DNA of 63,820 bases from an uncultured Blautia sp. Its GTDB lineage: Bacteria; Bacillota; Clostridia; Lachnospirales; Lachnospiraceae. Each line of letters begins with the position of its first letter. Position 1 is the stretch's first letter. The notes under the pieces are model-generated. The model made no database searches, was not told where the DNA came from, and was given only the letters and a program-made list of their open reading frames with translations. A program made the translations under genes and the position numbers. Of the stretch, positions 28,184-36,957 are shown piece after piece. The DNA lies in NCBI GenBank assembly GCA_900540785.1, contig UQHF01000023.1, forward strand, positions 1 through 63,820, read 5' to 3'.

Positions 28184-28309
28184 ATATCCTGTTTTTGTCT
28201 CTCAAGGACAAGATTTATTTTACTATATAAATCTGGAAATGTCAAATACTTTTTGAAAAAAATGTCAAATAATATTTTTTCCGAATTTTTCACACAATAG
28301 AGACAACAC

Positions 28310-29047
28310 TCAGGATTCCTCCGGGTGATAGTAGCGCAGCACATGTTCCGGGTATCGCTGATCCCCATAATCCCACGGACCGGCAGGATCGTGAAGCGGG
28401 TCTTCCTCATTCCTTTTCGTATTGCCGCTTGCAATCCGTGCAAATTCTTTTGCCGATTCAAAACTCCAGGAGGTAATGTTATGATCCTCAAGATAAGAAA
28501 AATAAGAATCTGCTCCAAAATTATACCCCTGCAGCGCAAGGCGGATACGTTTAAAATCGGTAGGGCTTTGAACCCCGGCTTTATCCATAGAATATTTCAA
28601 TTCCTGTATGCCGCACTGGATCGAGTAAGCAACATCGGTAATTCCTCCGGGAACCTGCGGATATAAGGTGTTGAAAGCGCCTTCTGAGGACTGCATAACA
28701 TCGGCGCCCTGTCCGGAACTTTCCTGCATCATAAGAGCAAGGATCAGATCAACATAATCTGTCATGCCGTAATCAGCAGCCACTTCCTCTACCTGGCTTC
28801 TGTAGGCTTCACAGGCAGAATTAATGGATTGTAAGCCAACATCTCCGGGATTTGTAAAGAAAAGCTTCCATATAAGAAACACAAGGATAAGGGAGGCAGC
28901 GCCGAGAAACATTTTCTGGCGGATCACCTGCTGCTCCCGTTCCTTTTGTCTCTGTTTATTTCTTCGTTCTTTATTGGAAATATCTTTTGTACTCATAGGT
29001 TTATTGTAACGTGAAATCTGGTGTTTGTGAAGTTTTTTATGGTTCAT
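28310..29047 (-). CDS. membrane-anchored lysozyme-like (T4/CwlT-type) transglycosylase or muramidase
   Basis: 245 aa. Basic N-terminus, a single transmembrane helix (about residues 45-64) and an extracellular goose-lysozyme/lysozyme_like domain: MMQESSGQGADVMQSSEGAFNTL carries the catalytic-Glu context, and ALQGYNFG is the conserved late motif. The family (PF13702-type) cleaves the glycan strand and is often paired with NlpC/P60, which is absent here. The start is uncertain: an ATG at 28996 (MSTKDIS) would also keep the helix. Confidence 0.82.
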   Translation of the reverse strand: MNHKKLHKHQISRYNKPMSTKDISNKERRNKQRQKEREQQVIRQKMFLGAASLILVFLIWKLFFTNPGDVGLQSINSACEAYRSQVEEVAADYGMTDYVDLILALMMQESSGQGADVMQSSEGAFNTLYPQVPGGITDVAYSIQCGIQELKYSMDKAGVQSPTDFKRIRLALQGYNFGADSYFSYLEDHNITSWSFESAKEFARIASGNTKRNEEDPLHDPAGPWDYGDQRYPEHVLRYYHPEES

Positions 29048-29147
29048 AATTCTTAAAAAACTCTAAATCTACAGGGGAAAATTGAAAAAGAAACAGGGGT
29101 GTGCTATGATACAGTCACAGGCAGAGAGTGACAGGAGGATTTTATTT

Positions 29148-30326
29148 ATGAAAAAATCAGTGACAGCAATGTGCATCTGCGCTTCGTTTCTCTTTACGGT
29201 TCCTGTGTTTGCCGGAGTACCGGGTTACAGTGAGGCAGAAGCTTCCTATAAAAAAGAGCAGAAAACAGAAAAAAGTTTTCTGGTAGAGGACGGGGAAGGA
29301 AAGGAAGTCCAGGTACTTGCAAAAGAAGATAAAGCGTATGTTACCGTAAAAGAAACGATTGTGAGAAGTATGCCGGGTGAAAAGGGAAAAGCACTTGGAA
29401 CGGTTCTTCTTGGAGCCGAAGTCTCCAGAGTGGCGGTATGTGACAACGGCTGGAGTAAAGCGTACTGTGAAGATGAAAATGGCAGGAAGATTTTTGGCTA
29501 TATTCCGAATACGGCGTTAAGTGAAGAAACAAGCGTAATAGAAATGGATGAAGAGGTAACGGCAGCAAAAGACTGCGACATTCTGGATTTTCCGGGGAAA
29601 AAAGACGGACAGGTAGTGGGAGAACTCCTCGAAATGGACGAAGTCCGGAGGACTGCAAAAATCGACGATACATGGAGCAGAATTGTGTATCTTGACGAGA
29701 AAGGCAACGAAAAGAACGGATATATTCCCACGAATGTTCTGGACGGGCAGGAAGATAAGGGCGCTTCCGATAAGATTGTAAATGCGGTGGAAGATGATAA
29801 GAAGCAGCAGGAAAAGAAACAACAGGAGGGAAATACGGAAGAGGAGCAGACGGGAGCCGATAATAAAGCAGAGGTACAGGTTGCCGATGCTTCCGCTGGC
29901 GTAATCTCAAAAAGTGAAGGAAGCGGTATTTTTGCAGAGGCAGTAGACGGTGTTGCTTCTGCTGGCGGAGTGGAAGGCTTTGTAAATGGTGTACAGATAG
30001 GAACGCCGGTGGCTGTTTCCTCAGATGCATCATTGAAGCCTCTCGGAACGTTCCGAATTACCCATTACTGTCCGTGTAGTATTTGCTGCGGACCCTGGGC
30101 AAATGGAATTACTTCGACAGGAGTGACGGCAACGACAAATCATACCATTGCAGTAGACCCATCACAGATTCCCTATGGTTCCCAGGTTGTGATCAATGGA
30201 CAGGTTTATGTGGCGGAGGACTGCGGCGGTGCAATTAAGACAAATTGTATTGATATTTACGTTGCGAGCCATGAAGAGGGCGAAAGCAAGGGCGTGTACT
30301 ACACAGATGTGTATCTGATACAGTAA
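29148..30326 (+). CDS. secreted SH3 and 3D-domain cell-wall protein
   Basis: 392 aa. Signal peptide (MKKSVTAMCICASFLFTVPVFA), two SH3b-like repeats (about 62-130 and 132-205, each ending GYIP), a Lys/Glu/Gln-rich linker (about 210-245) and a C-terminal 3D domain (about 300-392) with Asp residues in AVDPSQIPYG, EDCGG and NCIDIYVAS. The 3D fold is shared with MltA/Sps-type lytic enzymes, so a peptidoglycan-cleaving role such as in germination or growth (Rpf/YabE-like) is inferred. RBS AGGAGG; start ATG 29148. Confidence 0.85.
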   Translation: MKKSVTAMCICASFLFTVPVFAGVPGYSEAEASYKKEQKTEKSFLVEDGEGKEVQVLAKEDKAYVTVKETIVRSMPGEKGKALGTVLLGAEVSRVAVCDNGWSKAYCEDENGRKIFGYIPNTALSEETSVIEMDEEVTAAKDCDILDFPGKKDGQVVGELLEMDEVRRTAKIDDTWSRIVYLDEKGNEKNGYIPTNVLDGQEDKGASDKIVNAVEDDKKQQEKKQQEGNTEEEQTGADNKAEVQVADASAGVISKSEGSGIFAEAVDGVASAGGVEGFVNGVQIGTPVAVSSDASLKPLGTFRITHYCPCSICCGPWANGITSTGVTATTNHTIAVDPSQIPYGSQVVINGQVYVAEDCGGAIKTNCIDIYVASHEEGESKGVYYTDVYLIQ

Positions 30327-30336
30327 AATAATATAA

Positions 30337-30417
30337 AAACGCTTCGCTGTGGCGTGGCGGATGTATATGGAAGACTGCATATGACAGTCTGCATCCGGCG
30401 TGTAAAGCGAAGCGTTT
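30337..30417. terminator. long nested hairpin between convergent genes
   Basis: Outer arms AAACGCTTCGCT (30337-30348) and AGCGAAGCGTTT (30406-30417), middle arms CGGATG (30358-30363) and CATCCG (30392-30397), inner arms AGACTG (30372-30377) and CAGTCT (30385-30390). T-rich sequence follows on both strands, so it can terminate the 3D-protein gene and metY. It is much larger than the other terminators here. Confidence 0.65.
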
Positions 30418-30464
30418 ATTTTAGTAGACAGAGGGGATTCAGAACGTATAAATCCCCTTTATTT

Positions 30465-31745
30465 TTATGCGTTTTCCAGCGCTTTTTTCAGATCTGCAAT
30501 AATATCCTCTACATTTTCAATTCCGATGGAAAGACGGATCATTCCAGGGGAAACGCCTGCTTCTGCCAGCTGGGCATCATTCATCTGACGATGCGTATGG
30601 CTTGCAGGGTGGAGAACCATAGTTTTTGATGCTGCAACGTGCGTTGCAATATTTGCAAGCTCCAGACTGTCCATAAAGCGGACAGCAGCGTCTCTTCCGC
30701 CTTTTAACTCAAAAGAGATGACACCGCAGGTTCCATTTGGCATATATTTTTTTGCAAGCTCGTGATACTTGTCACCCGGAAGTCCAGCATAATTTACAGA
30801 GCTTACTTTTTCGTGAGCATTTAAAAATTCTGCAACCTTCTGTGCATTGTAGCAGTGACGTTCTACACGGAGAGGAAGGGTTTCCAGACCGAGATTTAAA
30901 AGGAAGCAGTTCATTGGAGAAGGAATGGAGCCCAGGTCGCGCATAAGCTGTGAGGTTGCTTTTGTGATATAGGCTTTTTTCCCAAACTGTTTTGTGTATA
31001 CAACGCCGTGATAAGATTCGTCCGGCTCTGTAAGACCGTGGTATTTATGACCGTAAGCGTCCCAGTCAAAGTTTCCGCTGTCCACAATAGCTCCGCCTAC
31101 CTGAACGGCATGTCCGTCCATGTATTTTGTGGTAGAATGGGTTACAATGTCAGCGCCCCACTCGAATGGGCGGCAGTTTACCGGTGTGGCAAAGGTATTG
31201 TCCACAATAAGAGGAACGCCGTGGCTGTGAGCTGCGTGTGCGAATTTTTCAATATCAAGAACAACAAGAGCCGGGTTTGCAATGGTTTCTGCAAAAAGAA
31301 CTTTTGTATTTGGGCGGAAAGCCTTTGCAATCTCTTCTTCGCTTGCATCGGTATCTACAAAAGTACAGTCAATGCCGAGTTTTTTGAAGGTAACTGCAAG
31401 AAGGTTGAAGGTTCCGCCGTAAATAGTGGAGGCGGCAACTACGTGGTCCCCTGCTTCGCAGATATTAAAGACAGCGTAGAAGTTTGCTGCCTGTCCGGAA
31501 GAAGTAAGAAGAGCTGCAACTCCGCCTTCCAGAGCTGCGATTTTGGCAGCAACTGCGTCATTTGTAGGGTTCTGAAGACGTGTGTAGAAATATCCTTCTG
31601 CTTTTAAATCAAAAAGCTGTCCCATTTCGTCGGTTGTGTCGTATTTGAAAGTGGTGCTCTGGCAGATAGGAACTGCGCAGGGTTCGCCCTTTGCAGGGGT
31701 ATAACCGGCATGAAGACATTTTGTTTCCATTTTAAAATCGTTCAT
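30465..31745 (-). CDS. metY: O-acetylhomoserine aminocarboxypropyltransferase / sulfhydrylase
   Basis: 426 aa PLP enzyme of the Cys/Met metabolism family. The Schiff-base Lys lies in THSTTKYMDGH, and SSGQAANFYAVFNI and FAETIANPALVVLDIEK are typical of the OAH sulfhydrylase subgroup. It makes homocysteine from O-acetylhomoserine and sulfide (or methionine from methanethiol). Start chosen at ATG 31745 (MNDFKMETK) with an AAAGGACG RBS; the longer frame would run into the tRNA-Phe gene. No S-box or T-box is seen upstream. Confidence 0.92.
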   Translation of the reverse strand: MNDFKMETKCLHAGYTPAKGEPCAVPICQSTTFKYDTTDEMGQLFDLKAEGYFYTRLQNPTNDAVAAKIAALEGGVAALLTSSGQAANFYAVFNICEAGDHVVAASTIYGGTFNLLAVTFKKLGIDCTFVDTDASEEEIAKAFRPNTKVLFAETIANPALVVLDIEKFAHAAHSHGVPLIVDNTFATPVNCRPFEWGADIVTHSTTKYMDGHAVQVGGAIVDSGNFDWDAYGHKYHGLTEPDESYHGVVYTKQFGKKAYITKATSQLMRDLGSIPSPMNCFLLNLGLETLPLRVERHCYNAQKVAEFLNAHEKVSSVNYAGLPGDKYHELAKKYMPNGTCGVISFELKGGRDAAVRFMDSLELANIATHVAASKTMVLHPASHTHRQMNDAQLAEAGVSPGMIRLSIGIENVEDIIADLKKALENA

Positions 31746-31771
31746 TTTGGTACGTCCTTTCGTTGGAGTAT

Positions 31772-31801
31772 AAAAAAATCCCACAACGATGTGTTGTGGG
31801 A
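31772..31801 (-). terminator. terminator of tRNA-Phe
   Basis: On the minus strand TCCCACAAC pairs with GTTGTGGGA (31779-31801, 5-nt loop) and is followed by seven T residues (31778-31772). It separates the tRNA from metY. Confidence 0.88.
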
Positions 31802-31817
31802 GATAGCCGTCTGGCAG

Positions 31818-31890
<73 letters not shown>

Positions 31891-32024
31891 ATATATGGCA
31901 AATTGCCACACGAGTTATACTATCATATTTTTAGTCTGTTTGCAAGAAATATTTGAAAAAATCACAGTATTAAAGTGATAAAACAACGAAAGTATTTTAT
32001 GTGCGGACATTTGTCTTTTTCTCA

Positions 32025-32053
32025 TTGACATACGTAAGAGAATCCGATATAAT
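32025..32053 (+). promoter_or_regulatory. consensus sigma-A promoter of glyA
   Basis: Perfect TTGACA (32025-32030), 17-bp spacer, perfect TATAAT (32048-32053), 29 bp before the glyA ATG. There is no room for a riboswitch leader. Confidence 0.88.
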
Positions 32054-32082
32054 CAACGTAATAAAATCAGGAGGCAGGAACT

Positions 32083-33318
32083 ATGTACGGATTTGAGGAA
32101 ATTGAAAAGGTGGATAAAGAAATTGCAGATTGTATTAAGGCGGAAGTGGAGAGACAGAATTCTCATATTGAACTGATCGCGTCTGAAAACTGGGTAAGCA
32201 AGGCAGTGATGGCTTCAATGGGAAGTCCGCTTACAAATAAATATGCGGAAGGGTATCCGGGAAAGCGTTTTTACGGGGGCTGCGTCTGTGTGGACGAGGT
32301 GGAGCGCCTTGCCATCGAGCGGGCAAAAAAACTGTTTGGATGCGAGTATGCAAATGTGCAGCCGCATTCCGGCGCGCAGGCAAATATGGCAGTTTTTTAT
32401 GCTATGTTAAAACCGGGAGATACGGTACTCGGCATGGACTTAAATCATGGAGGACATCTGACTCACGGAAGCGCGGCGAATATGTCTGGAAATTATTTTC
32501 ATGCAGTGTCTTATGGGGTGAATGACGAGGGTGTGATCGATTATGAGGAAGTAAGGCGCATTGCAAAAGAATGTAAGCCAAAGCTCATTGTAGCAGGAGC
32601 AAGCGCGTATGCAAGAATCATAGATTTTAAAAAGTTCCGGGAGATTGCAGATGAGGTGGGCGCATATCTCATGGTAGATATGGCGCATATTGCAGGACTT
32701 GTGGCAACTGGACAGCATCCAAGTCCTATTCCCTATGCAGATGTGACAACGACAACCACACATAAAACGCTGAGAGGTCCGAGAGGAGGACTGATTTTAA
32801 GCAGTGAGGAAAACGCAAAAAAATTCAATTTTAATAAAGCGGTATTCCCTGGAATCCAGGGCGGTCCGCTCATGCACGTGATCGCTGCGAAAGCTGTGTG
32901 CTTTAAGGAGGCTCTGGAGCCGGAGTTCCAGGAGTATGGAAAGCGCGTGGTGGAAAATGCAAAGGCACTCTGCGAGGGACTGAAAAAACGCGGTGTAGAT
33001 ATTGTATCAGGAGGAACAGACAATCACCTGATGCTGGTTGATCTTCGAAGTCTGAGTGTGACCGGAAAGGAAATGGAAAATCTTCTTGACGAGGTAAATA
33101 TCACCTGCAACAAAAACGCCATTCCAAATGATCCGCAGTCTCCGTTTGTCACAAGCGGCGTGCGTCTTGGAACAGCGGCTGTCACATCAAGAGGAATGAA
33201 TACGGAAGATATGGATAAAATTGCAGAAGCCATCTCTGTTATGTTAAAAGAGAGAGACAAAGAAAAGGCATCTTCTATCGTAAAAGAGCTGACAGAAAAA
33301 TATCCTCTGAACGCGTGA
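32083..33318 (+). CDS. glyA: serine hydroxymethyltransferase
   Basis: 411 aa PLP enzyme, full length. Active-site Lys in TTTTHKTLRGPRGG, N-terminal IELIASENWVSKAV and NKYAEGYPGKRFYGG. It interconverts serine and glycine and supplies 5,10-methylene-THF, the one-carbon pool sampled indirectly by the ZTP riboswitch 11 kb upstream. RBS CAGGAGG. It is a monocistronic unit behind a consensus promoter. Confidence 0.97.
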   Translation: MYGFEEIEKVDKEIADCIKAEVERQNSHIELIASENWVSKAVMASMGSPLTNKYAEGYPGKRFYGGCVCVDEVERLAIERAKKLFGCEYANVQPHSGAQANMAVFYAMLKPGDTVLGMDLNHGGHLTHGSAANMSGNYFHAVSYGVNDEGVIDYEEVRRIAKECKPKLIVAGASAYARIIDFKKFREIADEVGAYLMVDMAHIAGLVATGQHPSPIPYADVTTTTTHKTLRGPRGGLILSSEENAKKFNFNKAVFPGIQGGPLMHVIAAKAVCFKEALEPEFQEYGKRVVENAKALCEGLKKRGVDIVSGGTDNHLMLVDLRSLSVTGKEMENLLDEVNITCNKNAIPNDPQSPFVTSGVRLGTAAVTSRGMNTEDMDKIAEAISVMLKERDKEKASSIVKELTEKYPLNA

Positions 33319-33404
33319 AAAAAAGATAAAAAATTTTTCTCGAAATGAATGGATTGGCCGGTTTCAATCGTATTATAAGTGAAACAGGAAAAACATTTAT
33401 ATTT

Positions 33405-33525
33405 TGGGAGGAAAAAGCAGAGGATTCCGGGAAAAAGGGAGGAAATTCTGAGAAAAACAGGCAGGGAGCAGAAGGAGAAAAAAGAAGAGAAAGAAAAAGA
33501 ACAGGAAAAAAATAAGAGAAACGTG
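33405..33525. other. polypurine-rich intergenic tract
   Basis: The 276-bp spacer 33319-33594 contains no convincing gene. About 120 bp of it are almost pure A/G on the plus strand, with only scattered C or T. Short open frames through it are Lys/Glu/Arg-rich and lack an RBS. A TATATTATA stretch near 33560 may serve as a -10 for the next gene. Confidence 0.55.
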
Positions 33526-33594
33526 ATTTAATCACAGAAATCTTTTTAATAACCGGGTATATTATAGGAAAGCAAAGGAAAAATAAGAAAGCAG

Positions 33595-34506
33595 GTGGCA
33601 AAACTGGAAAATGTGATCATCATCGGTGCAGGACCGGCAGGGATTTCCGCAGCTCTTTATCTTGCCAGAGGAAATATGAATCCTCTTCTTATATATGACG
33701 GGACAGGAGCTTTGGAGAAGGCGGAAAAAATTGAAAATTATTACGGACTTTCCACTCCTCTTTCCGGAAGTGAGCTTTTTGAGACAGGACTTTCTCAGGC
33801 GAAGGAGCTTGGTGTCCGGATGGTAGAAGCGCAGGTTCTGGGTCTTGGAGGATTTGATACCTTTGAAGTAAAAACAACAGAAGGGATTTTCGAGAGCCGG
33901 AGTGTGATCCTTGCAACAGGAGGCAAAAGAAAAGCGCCGCAAATTCCGGGATTAAAGGAGTTTGAAGGAAGAGGAGTAAGCTACTGTGCTGTGTGCGATG
34001 CTTTTTTCTACAGAGGCAAAGATGTGGCAGTGCTTGGAAACAGCGATTTTGCCCTTCATGAGGCGGAGGAACTTTCCAATACAGCAGGTTCCGTCACAAT
34101 CTACACAGACGGGCAGGAACCTGATTTTTCCAGAGAGCCGTCTATGGAAGTCAATACCATGAAAATCCAGGCGATCGAGGGAGACGGAAAAGTGTCCGGC
34201 ATACGGCTTGGAGGAGAGGTAGAGGCAGAAGATACAGAATCCGGAGCTTTCAAAGAGGCAGAAGGTGTGTTTGTAGCACTTGGAACTGCAGGAAGCGGAG
34301 AACTTGCAAGGCAGATTGGAGCCGGGCTTACAGAAAAGGGAAATATCCAGGTAAATTCTTTAATGGAAACCACGGTACCCGGACTGTTTGCGGCAGGAGA
34401 TTGCACAGGGGGACTGCTTCAGATTGCAAAAGCTGTTTATGAGGGGGCGCAGGCAGGGATTTCCGCCGGAAAATATGTCCGCTCGTTAAAAAAAGAGATA
34501 GAATAA
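33595..34506 (+). CDS. thioredoxin reductase-like flavoprotein without canonical NADPH motifs
   Basis: 303 aa. FAD-binding IIIGAGPAGISAALYLARG at the N-terminus, redox pair C131-A-V-C134, and the late FAD motif GLFAAGDCTGG. In the pyridine-nucleotide domain the usual GGGxSA reads GNSDFA, and the HRRxxxR motif that binds NADPH phosphate is absent (IYTDGQEPDF in its place). It may use another reductant, for example ferredoxin as in the clostridial FFTR type, or another flavin system. GTG start, close to the next gene (14 bp), a thioredoxin, which is its probable substrate. Confidence 0.83.
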   Translation: MAKLENVIIIGAGPAGISAALYLARGNMNPLLIYDGTGALEKAEKIENYYGLSTPLSGSELFETGLSQAKELGVRMVEAQVLGLGGFDTFEVKTTEGIFESRSVILATGGKRKAPQIPGLKEFEGRGVSYCAVCDAFFYRGKDVAVLGNSDFALHEAEELSNTAGSVTIYTDGQEPDFSREPSMEVNTMKIQAIEGDGKVSGIRLGGEVEAEDTESGAFKEAEGVFVALGTAGSGELARQIGAGLTEKGNIQVNSLMETTVPGLFAAGDCTGGLLQIAKAVYEGAQAGISAGKYVRSLKKEIE

Positions 34507-34520
34507 AGGAGAATATTATT

Positions 34521-34817
34521 ATGGCAAAAGTATTTACAGCAGAAAATTTTGAACAGGAAGTATTAAAATCAGACAAACCGGTGCTCGTAGATTTCTGGGC
34601 AACATGGTGCGGACCGTGCAGACGTCAGGCTCCGATCATCGAAGAGCTGGCGGAAGAAGGATATGCAGTGGGAAAACTTGACGTAGATCAGGAAATGGAA
34701 CTGGCTCAGAAATATCAGGTTATGAGCATTCCGACTCTGATCGTATTTAAAAACGGAGAAGAGGCAGCCCGCCTTGTGGGACTGACTCCAAAGGAAAAAT
34801 TAAAAGAGCTTCTCTAA
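34521..34817 (+). CDS. trxA: thioredoxin
   Basis: 98 aa, a single thioredoxin fold with active site C30-G-P-C33 (FWATWCGPCRR) and the cis-Pro in SIPTLIVFKNG. It reduces disulfides in cytoplasmic proteins. It follows the flavoprotein by 14 bp with an AAAGGAG RBS, forming a two-gene reductase/thioredoxin operon. Confidence 0.95.
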   Translation: MAKVFTAENFEQEVLKSDKPVLVDFWATWCGPCRRQAPIIEELAEEGYAVGKLDVDQEMELAQKYQVMSIPTLIVFKNGEEAARLVGLTPKEKLKELL

Positions 34818-34847
34818 GAAGCCAGAAAGCCGTCTGGCCGGATGAAA

Positions 34848-35528
34848 TCAGGAATGATTCAGCATCTGGTACAGGCGACTTTTGTTTTTGATAGAAATAT
34901 TTCCCCGGGAAACTTCAATACAGCCTTCAGAAGCCATCTGCTTTAAGGCGCGGCTGACCGCCTCTCTTGCGCTTCCAATGGAGCGGGCAAGGCTTTCTTT
35001 TGTAAGAGGAAGTGTGTCAGAACCCGTCTCTGCAGATTCATCAAGAAGAAAGGCGGCAATCCTCTGTGGGAGAGAGAGGAAAAAGGTGCGTTCAATACCG
35101 GAAATTACATCAGAAAAATGTTCAGCCGTCAGTTTGTAAATAAAGCTTTCCAGATAAATATTATTTTTCATCAGTCTGGAAAAAACAGGCGCAGGAAGGA
35201 GTAAAAGCTCACAGTCTGTCTCTGCGTCAATCTGCACATCGAAGGTAATGGCAGAAAGCATACAGGAGGCGGAAAGCGTGCAGATGTCTCCTGCTCGCAG
35301 TCGGTATAGTGTTGCCTCTTTTCCCTGGGCGGAGAGAAGATAGACCCGCATAATGCCTTTTAAAAGAAAGAGCGTGCCAAGGCATTGCCGCTCTCCGGAC
35401 TGAATGGCTGCGCCTTCCTCATAATGAAGTGTGCGGATGTTGGAGAGAAGCAGCTCCTTGTCCGCCTCTGACATATGTTTCCAGAAAGAAAAATTTTGAA
35501 AATAGTCGAGAAATTCAATTTTATCCAT
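34848..35528 (-). CDS. Crp/Fnr-family transcriptional regulator
   Basis: 226 aa: N-terminal cyclic-nucleotide-binding-like beta barrel (about 20-130), a dimer helix and a C-terminal winged HTH (about 160-220; ESLARSIGSAREAVSRALKQ). No N-terminal Cys cluster of FNR type is present. Convergent with trxA and 15 bp upstream of the M23-like gene's end in minus-strand order, so it is probably downstream of that gene in one transcript. Effector and targets are unknown; redox control would suit the neighbourhood but is only inferred. Confidence 0.87.
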   Translation of the reverse strand: MDKIEFLDYFQNFSFWKHMSEADKELLLSNIRTLHYEEGAAIQSGERQCLGTLFLLKGIMRVYLLSAQGKEATLYRLRAGDICTLSASCMLSAITFDVQIDAETDCELLLLPAPVFSRLMKNNIYLESFIYKLTAEHFSDVISGIERTFFLSLPQRIAAFLLDESAETGSDTLPLTKESLARSIGSAREAVSRALKQMASEGCIEVSRGNISIKNKSRLYQMLNHS

Positions 35529-35543
35529 AGGGTATCTCCCTTC

Positions 35544-36443
35544 TTAAATAGAGTTCTGTGATTCTTTTTCTACAAGCTGGCCTCTGCTGATATGAACGGT
35601 TTCTTCAGGAAGTGTGTGGTTTTTCAGATTTGTGAACCAGATGGGAAGACCTGCTGAAAAAAGAAAGCTCTTTCCCTGCTGTATCTGAAAATGAATATGA
35701 GGTTCGCTTGTATTTCCGCTGTTTCCGCAGCGCGCGAGCAGTTGACCTCGAGAAACCTTATCTCCGGTTTTTACGCAAAAACTGTCTTTTTTGATATGGG
35801 CGATCGTGCTGTATTCCTGTGCGGAATGCTGAATTACAATATAATTCCCGCGTACATCGGAGGAACTGCACGATACTTCCTGATTATCTGAAATGGGCGT
35901 GTCCTCAAACTGATTTTTCAGTGCAACAACAATGCCGTCGGCAGGAGATAAAACTGGCTTGCCGTAACAGAGATAATCGGCAACAGATTTGCCGTCGCCA
36001 TGAAAAGACTGACCATTTTCTTCTATAAAAAAATCGTAGGCATATCTCTGCGGACAAATGTTCCATGAGTGAGACGTTTTTTTGTCGATTCCGCCGTTTG
36101 CCACGGTCCAGATACCTTTAAAAGGAAGAGAATACAAAACCTGAGGCTTGTAGTTTTTGACATTTGGCAGACGAAACCGGTTGCGGATATAAATATATGG
36201 AATGCCAAGGAGCATTCCAAGGTTTTGAAATAAAAATTTCAAGTTTCGTATATTTTCATCATCGTTTGCACTGTCTGTTTTGAGGACGAGGATACAGGAC
36301 AGGATAAAATCGATGATACACAGAAGAAAAAACAGATAAAATAATTTCAGCTCCGGAATATGAAAAAAAGTCCCGATCAGTCCAAGCAATCCGAGCCAGT
36401 ACAGTTTTTTGGTGATCTTTAGGAAGGTAGTCATGGAGTTCAC
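35544..36443 (-). CDS. membrane M23-like (LytM) protein
   Basis: 299 aa. Two hydrophobic helices at the N-terminus (about 14-34 and 36-56) and an extracellular M23/duplicated-hybrid domain (about 110-275). The second zinc motif is intact (EPHIHFQ), but the first HxxxD-type motif is replaced by a form reading QRYAYDF, as in a branch of M23 proteins whose first ligand differs. It may still cleave peptidoglycan cross-bridges or act as a non-catalytic LytM factor. ATG at 36443, with another ATG 9 bp inside. Confidence 0.75.
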   Translation of the reverse strand: MNSMTTFLKITKKLYWLGLLGLIGTFFHIPELKLFYLFFLLCIIDFILSCILVLKTDSANDDENIRNLKFLFQNLGMLLGIPYIYIRNRFRLPNVKNYKPQVLYSLPFKGIWTVANGGIDKKTSHSWNICPQRYAYDFFIEENGQSFHGDGKSVADYLCYGKPVLSPADGIVVALKNQFEDTPISDNQEVSCSSSDVRGNYIVIQHSAQEYSTIAHIKKDSFCVKTGDKVSRGQLLARCGNSGNTSEPHIHFQIQQGKSFLFSAGLPIWFTNLKNHTLPEETVHISRGQLVEKESQNSI

Positions 36444-36466
36444 CTCTTTTGATTATATTTCGTTTG

Positions 36467-36940
36467 TCAGAAATTTTTCCCTTCATCAGGTGTCATTTCT
36501 TTTTCCATAACGAAGTTTGTAAGAAAGATTCCCTGGCGTTCGACAAGCTGTTCTTTTATAACTTTGTACCCTCTTTTTTCAAAAAAAGGACGCGCTGTAA
36601 TAGAAGCGTGTGTGGTAATATTTCCAGGTGCAGTCTGCTCCAGTGCATCGCAGATGGCGGTGGCAACGCCCTGATTCTGGTGATCTGCGTGGACATATAA
36701 TCGGTCTAGGTAACCGGTTTTATCTATGTCGCCAAAACCTATGATGCGTTCATCTTCAACAGCAATAACGCTGTAATGCTCCAGAAAAGACTGGTTCCAT
36801 TTTTCCAGATCAACCTGTCCGGTTGCCCATACATTTAGTTGCTCTTTTGTATAATCTTTTGCGTTTACCGTATGAACGGTATGGTAAAACAGTTCTGCCA
36901 TTTCTTTACAGTCAGATGGCTTATAATTTCTGATTTTCAT
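36467..36940 (-). CDS. GNAT-family N-acetyltransferase
   Basis: 157 aa, one acetyltransferase_1 domain. The acetyl-CoA pyrophosphate-binding motif QNQGVATAICDAL is preceded by LDRLYVHADH, the usual beta4/beta5 pattern. RBS AAAGGAAC upstream of ATG 36940. Close relatives are annotated only as GNAT proteins; the substrate cannot be told. Confidence 0.83.
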   Translation of the reverse strand: MKIRNYKPSDCKEMAELFYHTVHTVNAKDYTKEQLNVWATGQVDLEKWNQSFLEHYSVIAVEDERIIGFGDIDKTGYLDRLYVHADHQNQGVATAICDALEQTAPGNITTHASITARPFFEKRGYKVIKEQLVERQGIFLTNFVMEKEMTPDEGKNF

Positions 36941-36957
36941 GTCTGAGTTCCTTTCTA

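Noticed and set aside
31008..31607. 199-codon plus-strand frame inside metY
   Set aside because: It is a mirror of the metY coding strand with a Cys/Val-rich random composition.
32054..32082. Glycine riboswitch before glyA
   Set aside because: Only 29 bp separate the -10 box from the start codon, too short for an aptamer.
33345..33527. Lys-rich plus-strand frame in the polypurine spacer
   Set aside because: No RBS, extreme low complexity, and the frame follows from the purine bias alone.
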